Source of the DNA: Dendrolimus kikuchii | Taxonomy: Eukaryota > Arthropoda > Insecta > Lepidoptera > Lasiocampidae | Length of the DNA: 64,000 nucleotides | Reading direction: 5' to 3' | Assembly: GCA_019925095.2 (NCBI GenBank) | Contig: CM034392.1 | Coordinates: forward strand, 1,991,501-2,055,500 | In this document: one piece after another, positions 1 through 9,439 of the stretch | Layout of the letters: each line of letters opens with the position of its first letter | How positions within the stretch are numbered: position 1 is the stretch's first letter | Notes under the pieces: generated by a model | What the model was told of the DNA's origin: nothing | The model's database searches: none | The model's input: only the letters and a program-made list of their open reading frames with translations | Position numbers and translations under genes: made by a program

Positions 1-12
1 TAAAAATAAAAT

Positions 13-95
13 ACAATATTGCGCTTCAAACGGTTAAAACTTTTTACCGTTTTATTATGCGTACTAGCCCCAAAAACTTAAAAAAAATATGATCT
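13..95 (+). repeat. Diverged PLE-H terminal segment
   Basis: The stretch resembles the end of PLE-H (see 8098-8756): a GCGCTT...ACGGTTAAAAC block, TTTTATTATG, then CCAAAAACTTAAAAAAAATAT, in the same order and spacing as better copies, with many substitutions. No ribozyme core is present. Confidence 0.45.
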
Positions 96-408
96 GTTTG
101 TACACAATATAAAACAAAGGGCTTACCGTCCCCTACGGACGTTTGAATCACCGGGGCTGTTGCCAACGCAAACTAGCAAAACTGCAAAACCGCCGACAAT
201 GTACATCATAAACTATTACAGACAGCTAAAACGTTGCTCAAACTAGCATTAATATTCCCTAAACTAACTCTACGTTTAGGCATTTATTGTATTAATTAAA
301 CTCAGGGGCGTTCAGACGAACCACTCTTTAACTGCGTATGCACTAAAAAAATGTAGACGGTTATTTGCTTTACACAGAGGTCGTGTTTTGCAGAAACGAT
401 TAAAAAAA
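96..408. other. Unassigned AT-rich stretch
   Basis: No gene seen. Bases about 119-178 resemble, in reverse, the tail of the Jockey-type LINE (TTACCGTC, ACGGACGTTTG, CCGGGGC, GTTGCCAACGC), so a small decayed retroposon end is likely. The short open frames here are overlaps with S1. Confidence 0.4.
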
Positions 409-703
409 AATTATTGCAGGAGATCAGTAGACAGGCAGACGGCCCACTTGATGGAAAGCGGTTACCATCGCCCATGGACCTTTGCAACATCAAAGTTGCT
501 ACAAATGCGCTGCTGCTCTCTTAAGGGAAACTGGAACCTGGTCACTAATGCCGGAACACAACTCAAGGTTGATATGGCGACATACTGTAGACCAATTGGG
601 CAAATGCCCTACCACCTGGCTGTGGGTTGTTAAGTCGCCTCTTACGACAGGCCGCCCCAACGCAGGAAATTGTATACTTTCTCCGTTCCTGCACGGATAA
701 AAA
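409..703 (-). mobile_element. S1 retroposon, long form
   Basis: On the minus strand it begins TTATCCGTGCAGGAACGG, runs through the GGCCGTCTGCCTGTCTACTG block and ends CTCCTGCAATAA plus A-rich sequence. All long-form S1 copies share this start and tail, so they are retroposed units rather than random LINE truncations. An internal GGTTCCAGT resembles a pol III B box, weakly. Non-coding. Confidence 0.85.
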
Positions 704-874
704 GTTTATTTATGTACATACTAGGTTTTGCACGTAGCTTTATAGATAGAGTGAGGATCGGCCGGTGGGAGTCCCACACTCTTGGATCTAGAGATAGTGC
801 ACAAAAACATTACCACCAGCGTTATAAAAAATCGAAATGTGTGCTGGAACACATAGTAGAAGTGAAAGTTACAA

Positions 875-1784
875 CGGACAAGTGGAAAAACGAATCGCAA
901 CGGACAAGTGGAAAAACGAATCGCAACGGACAAGTCGAAAAACGAATGGCAACGGACAAGTGGAAGAACGAATCGCAACGGACAAGTCGAAAAACGAATG
1001 GCAACGGACAAGTGGAAAAACGAATCGCAACGGACAAGTCGAAAAACGAATGGCAACGGACAAGTGGAAAAACGAATCGCAACGGACAAGTGGAAAAACG
1101 AATCGCAACGGACAAGTCGAAAAACGAATGGCAACGGACAAGTCGAAAAACGAATGGCAACGGACAAGTGGAAAAACGAATCGCAACGGACAAGTGGAAA
1201 AACGAATGGCAACGGACAAGTGGAAAAACGAATGGCAACGGACAAGTGGAAAAACGAATCGCAACGGACAAGTCGAAAAACGAATGGCAACGGACAAGTG
1301 GAAAAACGAATCGCAACGGACAAGTCGAAAAACGAATGGCAACGGACAAGTGGAAAAACGAATCGCAACGGACAAGTGGAAAAACGAATGGCAACGGACA
1401 AGTGGAAAAACGAATCGCAACGGACAAGTGGAAAAACGAATGGCAACGGACAAGTGGAAAAACGAATGGCAACGGACAAGTGGAAAAACGAATCGCAACG
1501 GACAAGTGGAAAAACGAATGGCAACGGACAAGTGGAAAAACGAATCGCAACGGACAAGTGGAAAAACGAATGGCAACGGACAAGTGGAAAAACGAATGGC
1601 AACGGACAAGTGGAAAAACGAATCGCAACGGACAAGTGGAAAAACGAATGGCAACGGACAAGTGGAAAAACGAATCGCAACGGACAAGTGGAAAAACGAA
1701 TGGCAACGGACAAGTGGAAAAACGAATCGCAACGGACAAGTCGAAAAGCGAATGGCAACGGACAAGTGGCAAACCGAATCGCCA
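875..1784. repeat. 26-bp minisatellite, 35 units
   Basis: Thirty-five head-to-tail units of exactly 26 bp, each starting CGGACAAGT. Only two positions vary systematically: base 10 (G/C) and base 22 (G/C). Unit 35 is degenerate. The unit has no stop codon in any frame and 26 is not a multiple of 3, so it gives long open frames in all three frames on both strands (for example 670-1800 plus, 721-1785 minus) encoding 26-residue repeats. I regard these as artefacts. Confidence 0.97.
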
Positions 1785-2293
1785 CAAAATGTTCACTTGA
1801 AGTTTTACGGGCCGATTGTACTTGTCTAACTTGAAAACCGCCCGTAAAACTTGTACTAAATAAATTATGAACTCAAGTAAACTATGTAATAAATAAATTA
1901 TGTGTGTGAGGTAAAAGGGTACGCACCTTGCACAAAATTGTCGTGTCCTTCAATAGCTTAATGAGCAGGCACCAGTATAACACTCTCACATCTTCTAATT
2001 TCAATATATTAAAGTTTTATACACGTCGCGGCGCGGATGAATTGATTTTGAGAATTTATTTTTATAAATTTTTTTGAGTGGAGACTTTTAGTACGTGTAC
2101 GTGCGTAGCGAGTGGATTTTGCAACGTCTCGTTTTTGAAAAATGGTGCGGGGTAGAGGGGGGAGATTTTGGGTATGGAATGGGAAGGAATGAAGGAATGG
2201 AATGAATGGCGCGTACAATGTGGAAACTCTGTAGTATGTGCAGGTGTAGTTTGTTTACGATACGTATGAATATACGTACTCTACGTACATATA
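1785..2293. other. Unassigned AT-rich stretch
   Basis: No gene or recognised repeat. About 2170-2212 is a GGAAT/GAATG-rich run resembling a degenerate simple repeat. Confidence 0.4.
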
Positions 2294-2502
2294 TCTTAAT
2301 ATATATAAATTACGTGTCACGTTGTTTGTTCGCGATGGACTCCTAAACTACTTGACCGATTTTAATCAAATTTGCACACCATATGCAGTTTGATCCGACT
2401 TGAAAGATAGGATAGCTTACATTTGGACCCGGTAGGTGGCGCTGGAATCGGGTTCTAAATTTTATTTCTTCAGGGCAGAACAACGTCTGCCGGGACAGCT
2501 AG
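2294..2502 (+). mobile_element. Helitron HelA, complete, 209 bp
   Basis: Starts TCTTAATATATATAAATTAC and ends GGGACAGCTAG. The 3' end has the hairpin GGCAGA-ACAACG-TCTGCC about 10 nt before CTAG. It sits between A and T. TC start, hairpin, CTRR end and AT target are the Helitron hallmarks. Too short to encode Rep/helicase, so non-autonomous. Confidence 0.9.
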
Positions 2503-2599
2503 TTTGTATATGTGTATTTTTATTTACTATTAATATATATATATATATTTTAAACTATGCGCACTGAATACCGACCCATTATTAGATATGTAAAATGAT

Positions 2600-2735
2600 C
2601 TTCAGAAGGTTGTCTGGAAGAAATCGCTGTTAGCGATAAGACCGCCGATTGTACTAGTTATATGATTGTTAACTCATGTGTATTATTTTCTTGTGTGCAA
2701 TAAAGAATATTCTATTCTATTCTATTCTATGAGTG
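2600..2735 (+). mobile_element. R-TTCTA retroposon 3' end
   Basis: Contains GAAGAAATCGCTG, GCGATAAGACCGCC and a CAATAAAG signal followed by (TTCTA)n. The same module recurs at 6590, 20095, and in reverse near 8925 and 60335. The simple-repeat tail after a poly(A) signal indicates a non-LTR retroposon end. No ORF remains. Confidence 0.75.
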
Positions 2736-2773
2736 CTCAAAAATAGTAACATATCTACGTGTAAATATAATTA

Positions 2774-3066
2774 TATCCGTGCAGGAACTGAGAAAGAATA
2801 CAATTTCCTGCGGCCGGGCGGCCTGTCGTAAGAGGCGACTTAACAACCCACAGCCAGGTGGTAGGGCATTTGCCCGACTGGATGGCTACCACCCCTGGTC
2901 TAAAGTATGTCACCATAATAACCTTGAGTTGTGTTCCCAGCATTAGTGACCAGGTTCCGTCCAGATTTGTAACAACTTTGCTGTTGCAAATGTCTATAGG
3001 CGATAGTAACCGCTTTCCATCAAGAGGGCCTTCTGCCTGTCTGCTGATCTCCTGCAATAAAAAAAA
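2774..3066 (+). mobile_element. S1 retroposon, long form
   Basis: Head TATCCGTGCAGGAAC, GGCGGCCTGTCGTAAGAGGC block, and tail CTCCTGCAATAAAAAAAA. It abuts the 3' part of LTR-2 at 3067. Confidence 0.88.
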
Positions 3067-3152
3067 CCTGTGTTATACGTGTTTGTATAGTTCTAATAAA
3101 TTCTATAGTAATTCCAACGGTATTTTTAATTCGAGTCCCGCACTCGTAACAT
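3067..3152 (+). repeat. LTR-2 fragment (3' end)
   Basis: Matches the last ~85 bp of the solo LTR at 27265-27581: TTATACGTGTTTGTATAG, TCTAATAAATTC, and the end CACTCGTAACA. The 5' part is missing, replaced by the S1 copy immediately upstream. Confidence 0.75.
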
Positions 3153-3276
3153 AAGCCTCTAAGCTCCCAGGATTTCTTTCTCTGTACTCTCTGATAACAG
3201 AATAATCATTAATATAAATAATTTAAAATAACATCTGCCTGAATTTGTACGACCACATTTTTGAAGTGAAAAAAAA

Positions 3277-3612
3277 ACTTCGTTTAAAAAAACCGACTTC
3301 AAAAACTAAAAAGTATAAAATAACTTATTTCTAAAGCTATTACTATTAATATATATTATCTAAAACATCTCAAAGTCGGTGCTCAGTAATTTTCAAAATA
3401 AACAAACTTCGTTTAAAAAAACCGACTTCAAAAACTAAAAAACTAAAAAGTATAAAATAACTTATTTCTAAAGCTATTATTATTAATATATATTATCTGA
3501 AACATCTTAAAGTCGGTGCGTAGTAATTTTCAAAATATAGTAATTTTTATGTTTTACTTTGCACGACAACGAGAACTTCCTGCTTTTTTTGAAGTCGGTT
3601 AAAAATGCGGTT
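3277..3612. mobile_element. MITE-like element with internal tandem duplication
   Basis: Bounded by AACCGACTTCAAAAAC at 3291 and its inverse, TTTTTTTGAAGTCGGTT, ending 3600. The left part is duplicated with a 129-bp period (AACCGACTTC at 3291 and 3420), each with TAAAATAACTTATTTC and an AAAGTCGGTG block. Related ends occur near 16615-17042 and 34895. No transposase. Confidence 0.6.
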
Positions 3613-4012
3613 GAACGGTAGTTCGTCTGCAGTTATCTCTAAAAGATAGGTACTTATTCAAATTAACTGCCAGAAACGTCATAATTTATGGCAATAAACA
3701 ATAATGTTTAGGCATGAAATGATCCGCGGATGTGCCATATTTTAACCCCGGTTAGGGGCAATAAAGCCAGCTTTGGTTAATTAAGCGATATCTTAATTAT
3801 GTTTAACGACTTTTGTAGCTGTCTCATTTTAATACAGCACCTGTTCAGATGTTCTTTGTTTTGCTGTTACATTTTTAGAGTTCAATAACCATTTTATCAA
3901 AAAAATAAATACTATAGGCCTCGCTTATAATCGTTTCTTAAATTTAAAGAAACTGCTCAGCAACTGATTAGTGAAAATCGTAAACAACAGGTAATACACG
4001 TTTATAAGTAAA
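3613..4012. other. Unassigned; partly repeated elsewhere
   Basis: No gene. About 3895-4012 recurs inverted at 54940-55110 (blocks AATCGTTTCTTAAATTTAAA, GCTCAGCAACTGATTAGTG and ACAACAGGTAATACACG), with an indel, so it belongs to an unnamed repeat. Both copies carry an L-ATGT insertion at almost the same place. Confidence 0.45.
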
Positions 4013-4172
4013 GGTGATGTCAGGAGCCTTAAGAACAGACGAGCGTGCATGACAAGAGTTATGAATGTCAAAGAAGCAAGTGAGGTGTGTAAGAATAAGC
4101 CTAAATGGCGCTCTGTTGTTCGTGCCTACCCCGCAAGGGAACTGGCGTGAAGTTATGTATGTATGTACAATA
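4013..4172 (+). mobile_element. L-ATGT LINE 3' end
   Basis: 5'-truncated LINE tail. The frame matches the C-terminal segment read at 24893-25201 (GDVRSLKNRRACM, then NVKEASEVC, then [11 protein letters not shown], stop), followed directly by GTTATGTATGTATGTA. The 3' UTR is only a few bases. Confidence 0.85.
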
Positions 4173-4227
4173 TATATAATTAGGATAAATAAAAAGAAAA
4201 TAGACAATAACACATATTAATGTTATA

Positions 4228-4543
4228 TCTATGTATATATATAAAAGAAAGTCGTGTAAGTTACACTATTTGTAACTCAAGAACGGCTGTACCAATTTTC
4301 CAAAATTAGAACCAGAAGACGGACATAAGATACTTTTTATCCCGTTGGAACCGGTAGATGGCGCTGAGATCGGGGTCTAGAATCCTCCTAATCACCTGGT
4401 GCGATTTTGGTGATTTTGTTTTGGTGTCTTTGAGTGGGTCCCCGGATGGTTTAAATCCACAATTGGAACCTGTAGGTGGCGCTGGGATCGGATCCTAAAT
4501 TTATATATCTTCAGAGCAGGACAATGTCTGCCGGGGCCGCTAG
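4228..4543 (+). mobile_element. Helitron HelB, 316 bp
   Basis: TC start with TATATATATAAAAGAAAGTC, end CCGGGGCCGCTAG followed by T, and 3' hairpin GCAGG..AATGT..CTGCC. It has one copy of the GTAGGTGGCGCTGGGATCGG module plus an upstream relative, i.e. the unexpanded form of the array at 49423-50130. Non-autonomous. Confidence 0.85.
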
Positions 4544-4555
4544 TATAATATATAT

Positions 4556-4725
4556 GTAAAGTATTTGCTCGACTGGATGGCTACTACCCCTGGTCTAAAA
4601 TATGCCGCCATAACAACCTTGAATTATGTTCCGGCATTAGTGGCCAGGTTCCAGACTTTCTTTAGTCTCCCAGCTTTCCAACAGGTGGCCCGTCTGCCTG
4701 TCTGCTGAGCTCATTCAATAAAAAA
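4556..4725 (+). mobile_element. S1 retroposon, degenerate short form
   Basis: Matches S1 from GTATTTGCTCGACTGGATGG to CTCATTCAATAAAAAA, with deletions in the second half. Confidence 0.7.
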
Positions 4726-5225
4726 CTATGTGTATACGTATGTATAGTTGTATGGTAATTTTGAAGAGTTCCATACTACAGCGCTCTGAGTGCACAGCTA
4801 AAGGCAATTCATTCCATAACTTTTACACGTACGGTATGAAGAAGCAAGCGTCACTTACCGTTGATTATTCTATAGTACCGAGGAAGTGTGGATGAATTCC
4901 AGTTGCCGTCGAGTGGTACCGTGGAAGAATGGCGGCCCAGGCATCGCAACATCGCATCGCTCTTGGAAGGGCCTCATACCATCGCGCAACAACCAAAGCA
5001 GAAAAATTCCACAACGACAAGAGCCTCACAAAGATCTAGCACCCGGGGCCTCGCAATGGCTAAGAAAGCCCCTGTCTCATTAGATAGACAGCAGAATACA
5101 CCTAGAGTCCCGAAGCCTTTTGTAAGGGTATTAACTCGTATGTCCTAGCAGGAGTAGGAGCATTAGAACTGCATGGTATTGTACGGAATCAAGCGGGAGT
5201 AGCTGATACTAGGATGAGTTATTTG
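4726..5225. other. Unassigned; one unexplained open frame
   Basis: Contains an 86-codon open frame at 4888-5148 (plus), polar and Ser/Thr/Gln-rich, with no motif I recognise and no splice context I can defend. Locally more GC-rich than its surroundings. It could be a decayed exon or element ORF. Confidence 0.25.
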
Positions 5226-5459
5226 TTTATTTTTTGCAGGAGTTCAGCAGACAGGCAGACGGCCCACTTGATGGAAAGCGGTTACCATCGCCTATGGACA
5301 TTTGCAACACCAAAGGTGCTATAAAGGCGCTGCTGTTCTCTTAAGGGAGACTGGAACCTGGTCACCAATGCCGGAACACAACTCAAGATTATTATGGCGA
5401 CATGCTTTAGACCAGGGGAGATAGCCATCCAGTCGGGCAAATGCCCTACCACCTGGCAA
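5226..5459 (-). mobile_element. S1 retroposon, short form
   Basis: From TTTTTGCAGGAGTTCAGCAG (tail side) to CCACCTGGC (head side). The short form always starts at GCCAGGTGGTAGGGCATTTG, the same point as at 17640, 25447, 32683, 50612 and 56680, so it is a distinct subfamily. Confidence 0.85.
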
Positions 5460-5665
5460 AATGTGCATATTGTTAAAATTACCACGTGCTAACAACGGTA
5501 ACGGAAAAAGTTGTGATGACTCCTGCACATCGAGATAGCCGATGTGTTAAACCTGCCAAGTTGCCTTGGATAAGCGCGGCGGGTATATCGTCTGTTCCCC
5601 TACAGTGAGAGGCCCGAACCCAGCAGCGGACGTTTCTGGGCTGTTACATATTACTGAAGAGAATA
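5460..5665 (+). mobile_element. tSINE-2, headless
   Basis: Matches the body and 3' end of the SINE at 52738-53025: ATATTGTTAAAATTACCACG, CACATCGAGATAGCC, AGGCCCGAACCCAGCAGCGG. The tRNA-like head is missing because the unit begins at the S1 junction. Confidence 0.75.
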
Positions 5666-5688
5666 CTTATAATTAACTAACTAACTGA

Positions 5689-6145
5689 CTAACTCCGTTG
5701 AATCAGCGACCCAAAGTGAGCCTCCGAAACGAGAGCACGCCACTTTCCTCTGTCCTGCGCAGTGTCTTGCCAATTGTGGGCTTGTATTGCGGTCAGGTCA
5801 GCTTCCACTCTATCCTTCCATCGATACTTGGGACGACCAATCGCTCGTCGACCGACTGGTCGCCCCAAGTATGCTTTCTTCACTCCCCGATCCTCCTCCA
5901 TGAGATTTTATCTCACCAATTAGGTCTTCTATTTCGGAGTTGGTTCGGACCCTCCAGCTGCCATCTTCTTTTATTGTTGGGTCCAAGATTTTTCTGAGAA
6001 CCTTCCTCTCTGTGACCAACAATTGGTTCTCCTTCAGTGTCAGTGTCCAGGCCTCACAGCCGTACATCAAAATTGGTCTGATGACTGTTTGGTAGACGCG
6101 AATTTTAGTCTTCCTGCTTAGGAGCCTGGACACTAACACCTTATT
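5689..6145 (-). pseudogene. L-YGCEAW LINE reverse-transcriptase C-terminus, 3' part
   Basis: The minus strand encodes VLVSRLLSRKTKIRVYQTVI..., the motif YGCEAWTL, then after a frame change AYLGRPVGRR, GRPKYRW and FGSLIQRS, stop. This is the C-terminal tail typical of insect LINE ORF2. It has frameshifts and lost the WFGHVERM segment. The coding continues at 7350-7452, so this is the downstream half of one LINE interrupted by a later insertion (TSD ACCTTAT at 6139-6145 and 7350-7356). Confidence 0.85.
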
Positions 6146-6182
6146 AATTTAAGTATGTGTATTTAATTATTATGTCCGAAGT

Positions 6183-6490
6183 AACCTCGAAATTGAGAAT
6201 CTCGTGGCCGAGCCTAACATAATAGGAGAAATAAAAGCTCACCGCCTCCGCTGGTTCGGTCACGTAGAACGGATGGGAGAGGATCGCAGCGTGAGTAAAG
6301 CATATTTGGGACGGCCGGTAGGTCGGCGTCCGGTCGGCCGTCCTAAATATCGCTGGGAGGACAGAGTAGAGGCAGACCTGTCGGAGCTAGGAGCCAGTAC
6401 TTGGCAAGAAACCGCACAGGATTGAGAAAAGTGGCATGTTCTCGTTTCGGAGGCCAAGACCCACTTTGGGTCGCTGAGCCAACGGAGTAA
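6183..6490 (+). pseudogene. L-YGCEAW LINE 3' end, opposite orientation
   Basis: Encodes IIGEIKAHRLRWFGHVERMG, then AYLGRPVGRRPVGRPKYRW, then a stop after TAQD, with the expected remainder (KWHVLVSEAKTHFGSLSQRS) continuing downstream. Same family as 5689-6145 but on the other strand, and inside the insertion that splits that copy. Confidence 0.85.
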
Positions 6491-6589
6491 GTATTTAATT
6501 TATAAATTATGTAGTTTAAGTATATTTATTTATGATATACCTACTTAATGATCTGCACCACCTTCATCGCCAGATTAGGTTAAATTATT

Positions 6590-6712
6590 CCTTAAGTTAG
6601 GTTGCCTGGAAGAGATTGCTTTAAGCGATAAGGCCGCCTATTGTTTCTACCATGACAATATTGTAATTGTGTATTTTTGATATTGTATATTTGGTGAGCA
6701 ATAAAGTGTTTT
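6590..6712 (+). mobile_element. R-TTCTA-family 3' end
   Basis: TTAGGTTGCCTGGAAGAG, GCGATAAGGCCGCC and GCAATAAAGTG match the module at 2600-2735, here ending in T/A-rich sequence shared with the tail of the adjoining Jockey copy. Confidence 0.65.
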
Positions 6713-6715
6713 TTT

Positions 6716-7330
6716 TTATTTTTATTGCCTGAAGCAGGCAAACAGGCGGACGGTCCACTTGATGGAAAGCGGTTACCGTCGCCTATGGACGTTTGCAATA
6801 CCAGGGGCGTTGCCAACGCGTTGCCGGCCTCTAAGAAATTTTATAACGCCCTTCTTAAATGACCCCATGTCGTAGCGCAGAGGGAAAACTTCGGCGGGGA
6901 GTTCTCTCCAGATTATTGTTGTACGCGGAATAAACGTTCTAGAGAACCGTTGCGTAGTTGAGCGTGGGAGCTCCAGGAAATGGGGGTGAACACCCCGCCG
7001 ATGGCGAGCGGTACGGTTGTAAAAATGGGGCGTTGGCACCAAATCAAACAGTTCCTCGGAACACACTCCGTTGTACAGGCGGTAGAATACGCAGAGGGAC
7101 GCAAAGTCTCTCCGAAGGCTAAGCGATTCTAAACCGCCTGTTAGTATGGGATCGTCGACTATACGAACGGCGCGACGCTGAATGGAGTCGAGAGGGTCAG
7201 TCTGGTAAGCTGGTGCTCCAGCCCATAAGTGCGAGCAGTATTCCATATGCGGCCTAACTTGTGCTTTGTAAAACACAAGTCTTTGCCGCGGGGTGAAATA
7301 CTGCTTAGACCGGTTTAGCACACCAAGCTT
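6716..7330 (-). mobile_element. Jockey-type LINE ORF2 C-terminus with 3' UTR
   Basis: An uninterrupted 182-codon frame (7321 to 6773) carries FYKAQVRPHMEYCSHLWAG, LDSIQRRAVRIVDDP and a C-terminus VGNAPGIANVHRRR. This region follows the polymerase domain in Jockey-clade LINEs; the catalytic domain is absent, so the copy is 5'-truncated. The 3' UTR ends in the hairpin GCCTG-CTT-CAGGC then AATAAAAATAAAAAAA. Its last ~95 bp match the S1 tail, so this LINE, or a close relative, probably mobilises S1. Confidence 0.9.
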
Positions 7331-7349
7331 TTTTTCTATCTATTTATCT

Positions 7350-7452
7350 ACCTTATGTAGGGAAGCACTGCACCTGAGGGCATTTTGGACACGGATGTGT
7401 ATTTCTTCCTCTCGGAAGTTCGTATCTCTGATCGTGCATCCCAGGTTTTTCC
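7350..7452 (-). pseudogene. L-YGCEAW LINE fragment, upstream half
   Basis: The minus strand reads NLGCTIRDTNFREEEIHIRV then QNALRCSASLHKV, which joins the KVLVSRLLSRKT start of 5689-6145. The duplicated ACCTTAT marks the junction. Truncated about 7452. Confidence 0.75.
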
Positions 7453-7795
7453 AAATACTTATTATTAGAAAAAGTAATACAACATCTTTGAACTAAACAT
7501 AGGCAGCCTTCAGGGCATAAATCTAAATTAACTTATGAGTTGGTAAACGCTCAGGAATCTCTCCGAAATATTACCAATTAATATTCAAGTGACTACGCTG
7601 CCTATGATTTATTCCAATGCGAAATTTTGTGGGAGTGTTTCGTCGGAGAATTTCGAAGGCACAGCGGCTTGAGTGGTAATTATTATTTATTAATTAGTGA
7701 TTTATTACAACCAATTATTTTAGACAAGCCGAGATCTTGTACGGCGAGTATCAGAGTATGAGGGTCATATAAGATGAGCATTATTCGTTAAGTCG
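7453..7795. other. Unassigned stretch
   Basis: No gene or recognised repeat. Confidence 0.4.
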
Positions 7796-8012
7796 TGGAA
7801 GGCCACGACACACCTTCCATGATCAAATTGATCGTGTACTAGCGGAGGGTGATGTCAGGAGCCTTAAGAACAGACGAGCTTGCATGACAAGAGTTATGAA
7901 TGTCAAAGAGGCAAGTGAGGTGTGTAGAAGAATAAGCCTAAATGGCACTCTGTTGTTCGTGCCTACCCCGCAAGGGAACTGGCGTGAAGTTATGTATGTA
8001 TGTATGTATTAT
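7796..8012 (+). mobile_element. L-ATGT LINE 3' end
   Basis: Reads from GTGGAAGGCCACGACACACC through the [19 protein letters not shown] region to GAAGTTATGTATGTATGTATG. A 2-base insertion after GAGGTGTGTA shifts the frame relative to the family. Confidence 0.85.
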
Positions 8013-8191
8013 TCATTAATATTTCTCTGTTTATTGTACTTTATATTTTACTATTTCTACTTACACATTCTTTATAAAAAAATATATGTGTAATATTTTT
8101 TTAAGTTTTCGCGACTTGTATATAGTTTGCTGAATAGTTTCTTGCGCCGCTTCGTCTCTTCAAGCCATAACATGTTGCGAAGCGGTGGTAA

Positions 8192-8515
8192 TTTTTTATT
8201 TTATTTAAGTTTATGGCTGGGCAGCTAGGCCTTTAGGCCAGATCTTAGTTTACAATATAGATTCTTAATTTTCTTAAGCCTATGTGTAGCACAGCTGAAC
8301 TGTAGGTAATCAGCTAGTACCATTCAACGGAGTTCTTGTGACAACTCAAAAGGCCACATTTGACTATACAGTTCACATTTCTCACAAAACACATAATTAC
8401 AGCTTAAAAACTATCAATATCCTACAACTATTGTTCATTTTAGAGTAATTTTACACATTTTTAGAAAATAAAACTACACAGCACAACGTCCCCTTTCAGT
8501 TCCCGCCAAAAACTC
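8192..8515 (-). mobile_element. SINE-D insertion within PLE-H
   Basis: Flanked by a perfect 10-bp TSD, GCGGTGGTAA, at 8182-8191 and 8516-8525; uninterrupted PLE-H copies have one GCGGTAGTAA there. On the minus strand it begins near GAGTTTTTGGCGGGAACTG and ends in an A-rich tail after GCCATAAACTTAAATAAAA. Tail plus TSD indicate retroposition. Same family as the array at 30021-30985. Confidence 0.85.
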
Positions 8516-8656
8516 GCGGTGGTAAATTAGATTAGGCTCCCATAGAGTAAATAATAACCATAAACAAAATTAAAACTAAACAATTAAAATGAACAAGTTG
8601 GCGGTAAGCTAAATAAAACTTTAACAATACTCGTTGACACATGATATCTTTGTCCT

Positions 8657-8694
8657 CCGTGATCACGGCCACTGAAAAGTGGCCGAAACGTCGG
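8657..8694 (+). ncRNA. Hammerhead-like ribozyme motif in PLE-H
   Basis: Core GTGATCA (canonical CTGATGA), stem II GGCCACT/AGTGGCC closed by a GAAA loop, then GAAA, then palindromic ACGT, then C. In better copies the flanks TTCC and GGAA form stem I; here TCC/GGA remains. An extra C follows GTGATCA. Activity is untested. Confidence 0.5.
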
Positions 8695-8756
8695 AAAAAC
8701 CAAAATCAAATAAAATTACCGCGCTTAAAACCGTTAAAACGTAGTTTTATTATATT

Positions 8757-9122
8757 TTTTTTGTGTTTAGCACGGGTCGCATCCTATATGTAATTCACGG
8801 GCACTGAAAATCAGCACTGATTGAAAACATTTAATTGTTTTTTTTTTAATTTATTTTTTATTGCAGGTGTTCAGCAGACAGACAGACGGTTCTTAAAACT
8901 AGGTACCTACAGTAAATGTTGAACAAAGGGCGGCCTTATCGCTTAAAGCAATTTCTTCCAGGCAACCCCCTAAACTAAGGACAATATCAAGACTACAGTG
9001 GCGGTGAAGCCAATAAATAATATGAAACATTCCAAGAATAAGTGAAAAATAAATAATAAAATAATTAATATACTATACAAAAATAGGATATATCATACTA
9101 TATATAGAATCAGCAGCATGTT
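8757..9122. other. Decayed retroposon ends
   Basis: About 8850-8895 is an S1 tail fragment in minus orientation (TTTATTGCAGGTGTTCAGC). About 8925-8985 is an R-TTCTA fragment, minus (GGGCGGCCTTATCGC, TTTCTTCCAGGCAACC). The rest is unassigned. Confidence 0.5.
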
Positions 9123-9320
9123 TTAGAGTTGCGAGGACCAAAGATATTTAGTAACCACCAGTTTAAAAGACAATATGGATTTAGCTTGTCTGATGTCGAG
9201 TGGCAATGAGTTCCATGAACGGACAGCCTGTACCGTGAAAGAGTTATCAACGAAGGAAGAATGCTGAGTGCCAACCTCATTTCCAAATTGCGGCATATAA
9301 ATTTGTATATATTTCATATT
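9123..9320 (-). pseudogene. LINE C-terminal fragment
   Basis: A 64-codon frame contains NSFTVQAVRSWNSLPLDIRQ and KSILSFKLVVTKYL, the extreme C-terminus pattern of CR1/Jockey-superfamily ORF2. It resembles the end of the LINE at 18990-19593. Confidence 0.7.
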
Positions 9321-9329
9321 TTATTAAGT

Positions 9330-9385
9330 TACTATTAGTCTTGTGTTTCGCTGTAAGAAATAAAATACTTTCTTTCTTTCTTTTT
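9330..9385 (+). repeat. Retroposon tail with (TTTC)n
   Basis: TGTTTCGCTGTAAGAAATAA then (CTTT)n. Similar tails occur inverted at 37415 and 63775 and upstream of S1 at 58855. Confidence 0.5.
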
Positions 9386-9439
9386 ATATATATTCTTCTT
9401 AATATTACTAAATTATAGATTATAATTATTAATTATCAC

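Larger units (their letters stand above)
8098..8756 (+). mobile_element. PLE-H copy, interrupted by SINE-D
   Basis: Order of blocks: an inverted piece of the element's own tail (AAGTTTTCGCGACTTGTATA), then TTTGCTGAATAGTTTCTTGC, the GCAACATGTTGCGAAGCGG region, a 324-bp SINE-D insertion, AGATTAGGCTCCCATAGAG, a ribozyme-like fold at 8657-8694, and the end ACCGTTAAAACGTAGTTTTA. Carrying one's own terminus in inverted orientation is a known feature of Penelope-like elements. No reverse transcriptase is present, so the PLE assignment is inference. Confidence 0.6.

Noticed and set aside
670..1834. Long open frames in all six frames across the 26-bp array (up to 376 codons)
   Set aside because: The unit has no stop in any frame and its length is not a multiple of 3, so all frames stay open by construction. 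No start context, domain or non-repeat coding sequence.
8657..8694. PLE-H fold as a mere transposon palindrome
   Set aside because: Not dismissed: besides GGCCACT/AGTGGCC, the flanking TTCC/GGAA pair and the GAAACGTC follow hammerhead order exactly. I kept it as a hypothesis with caveats.
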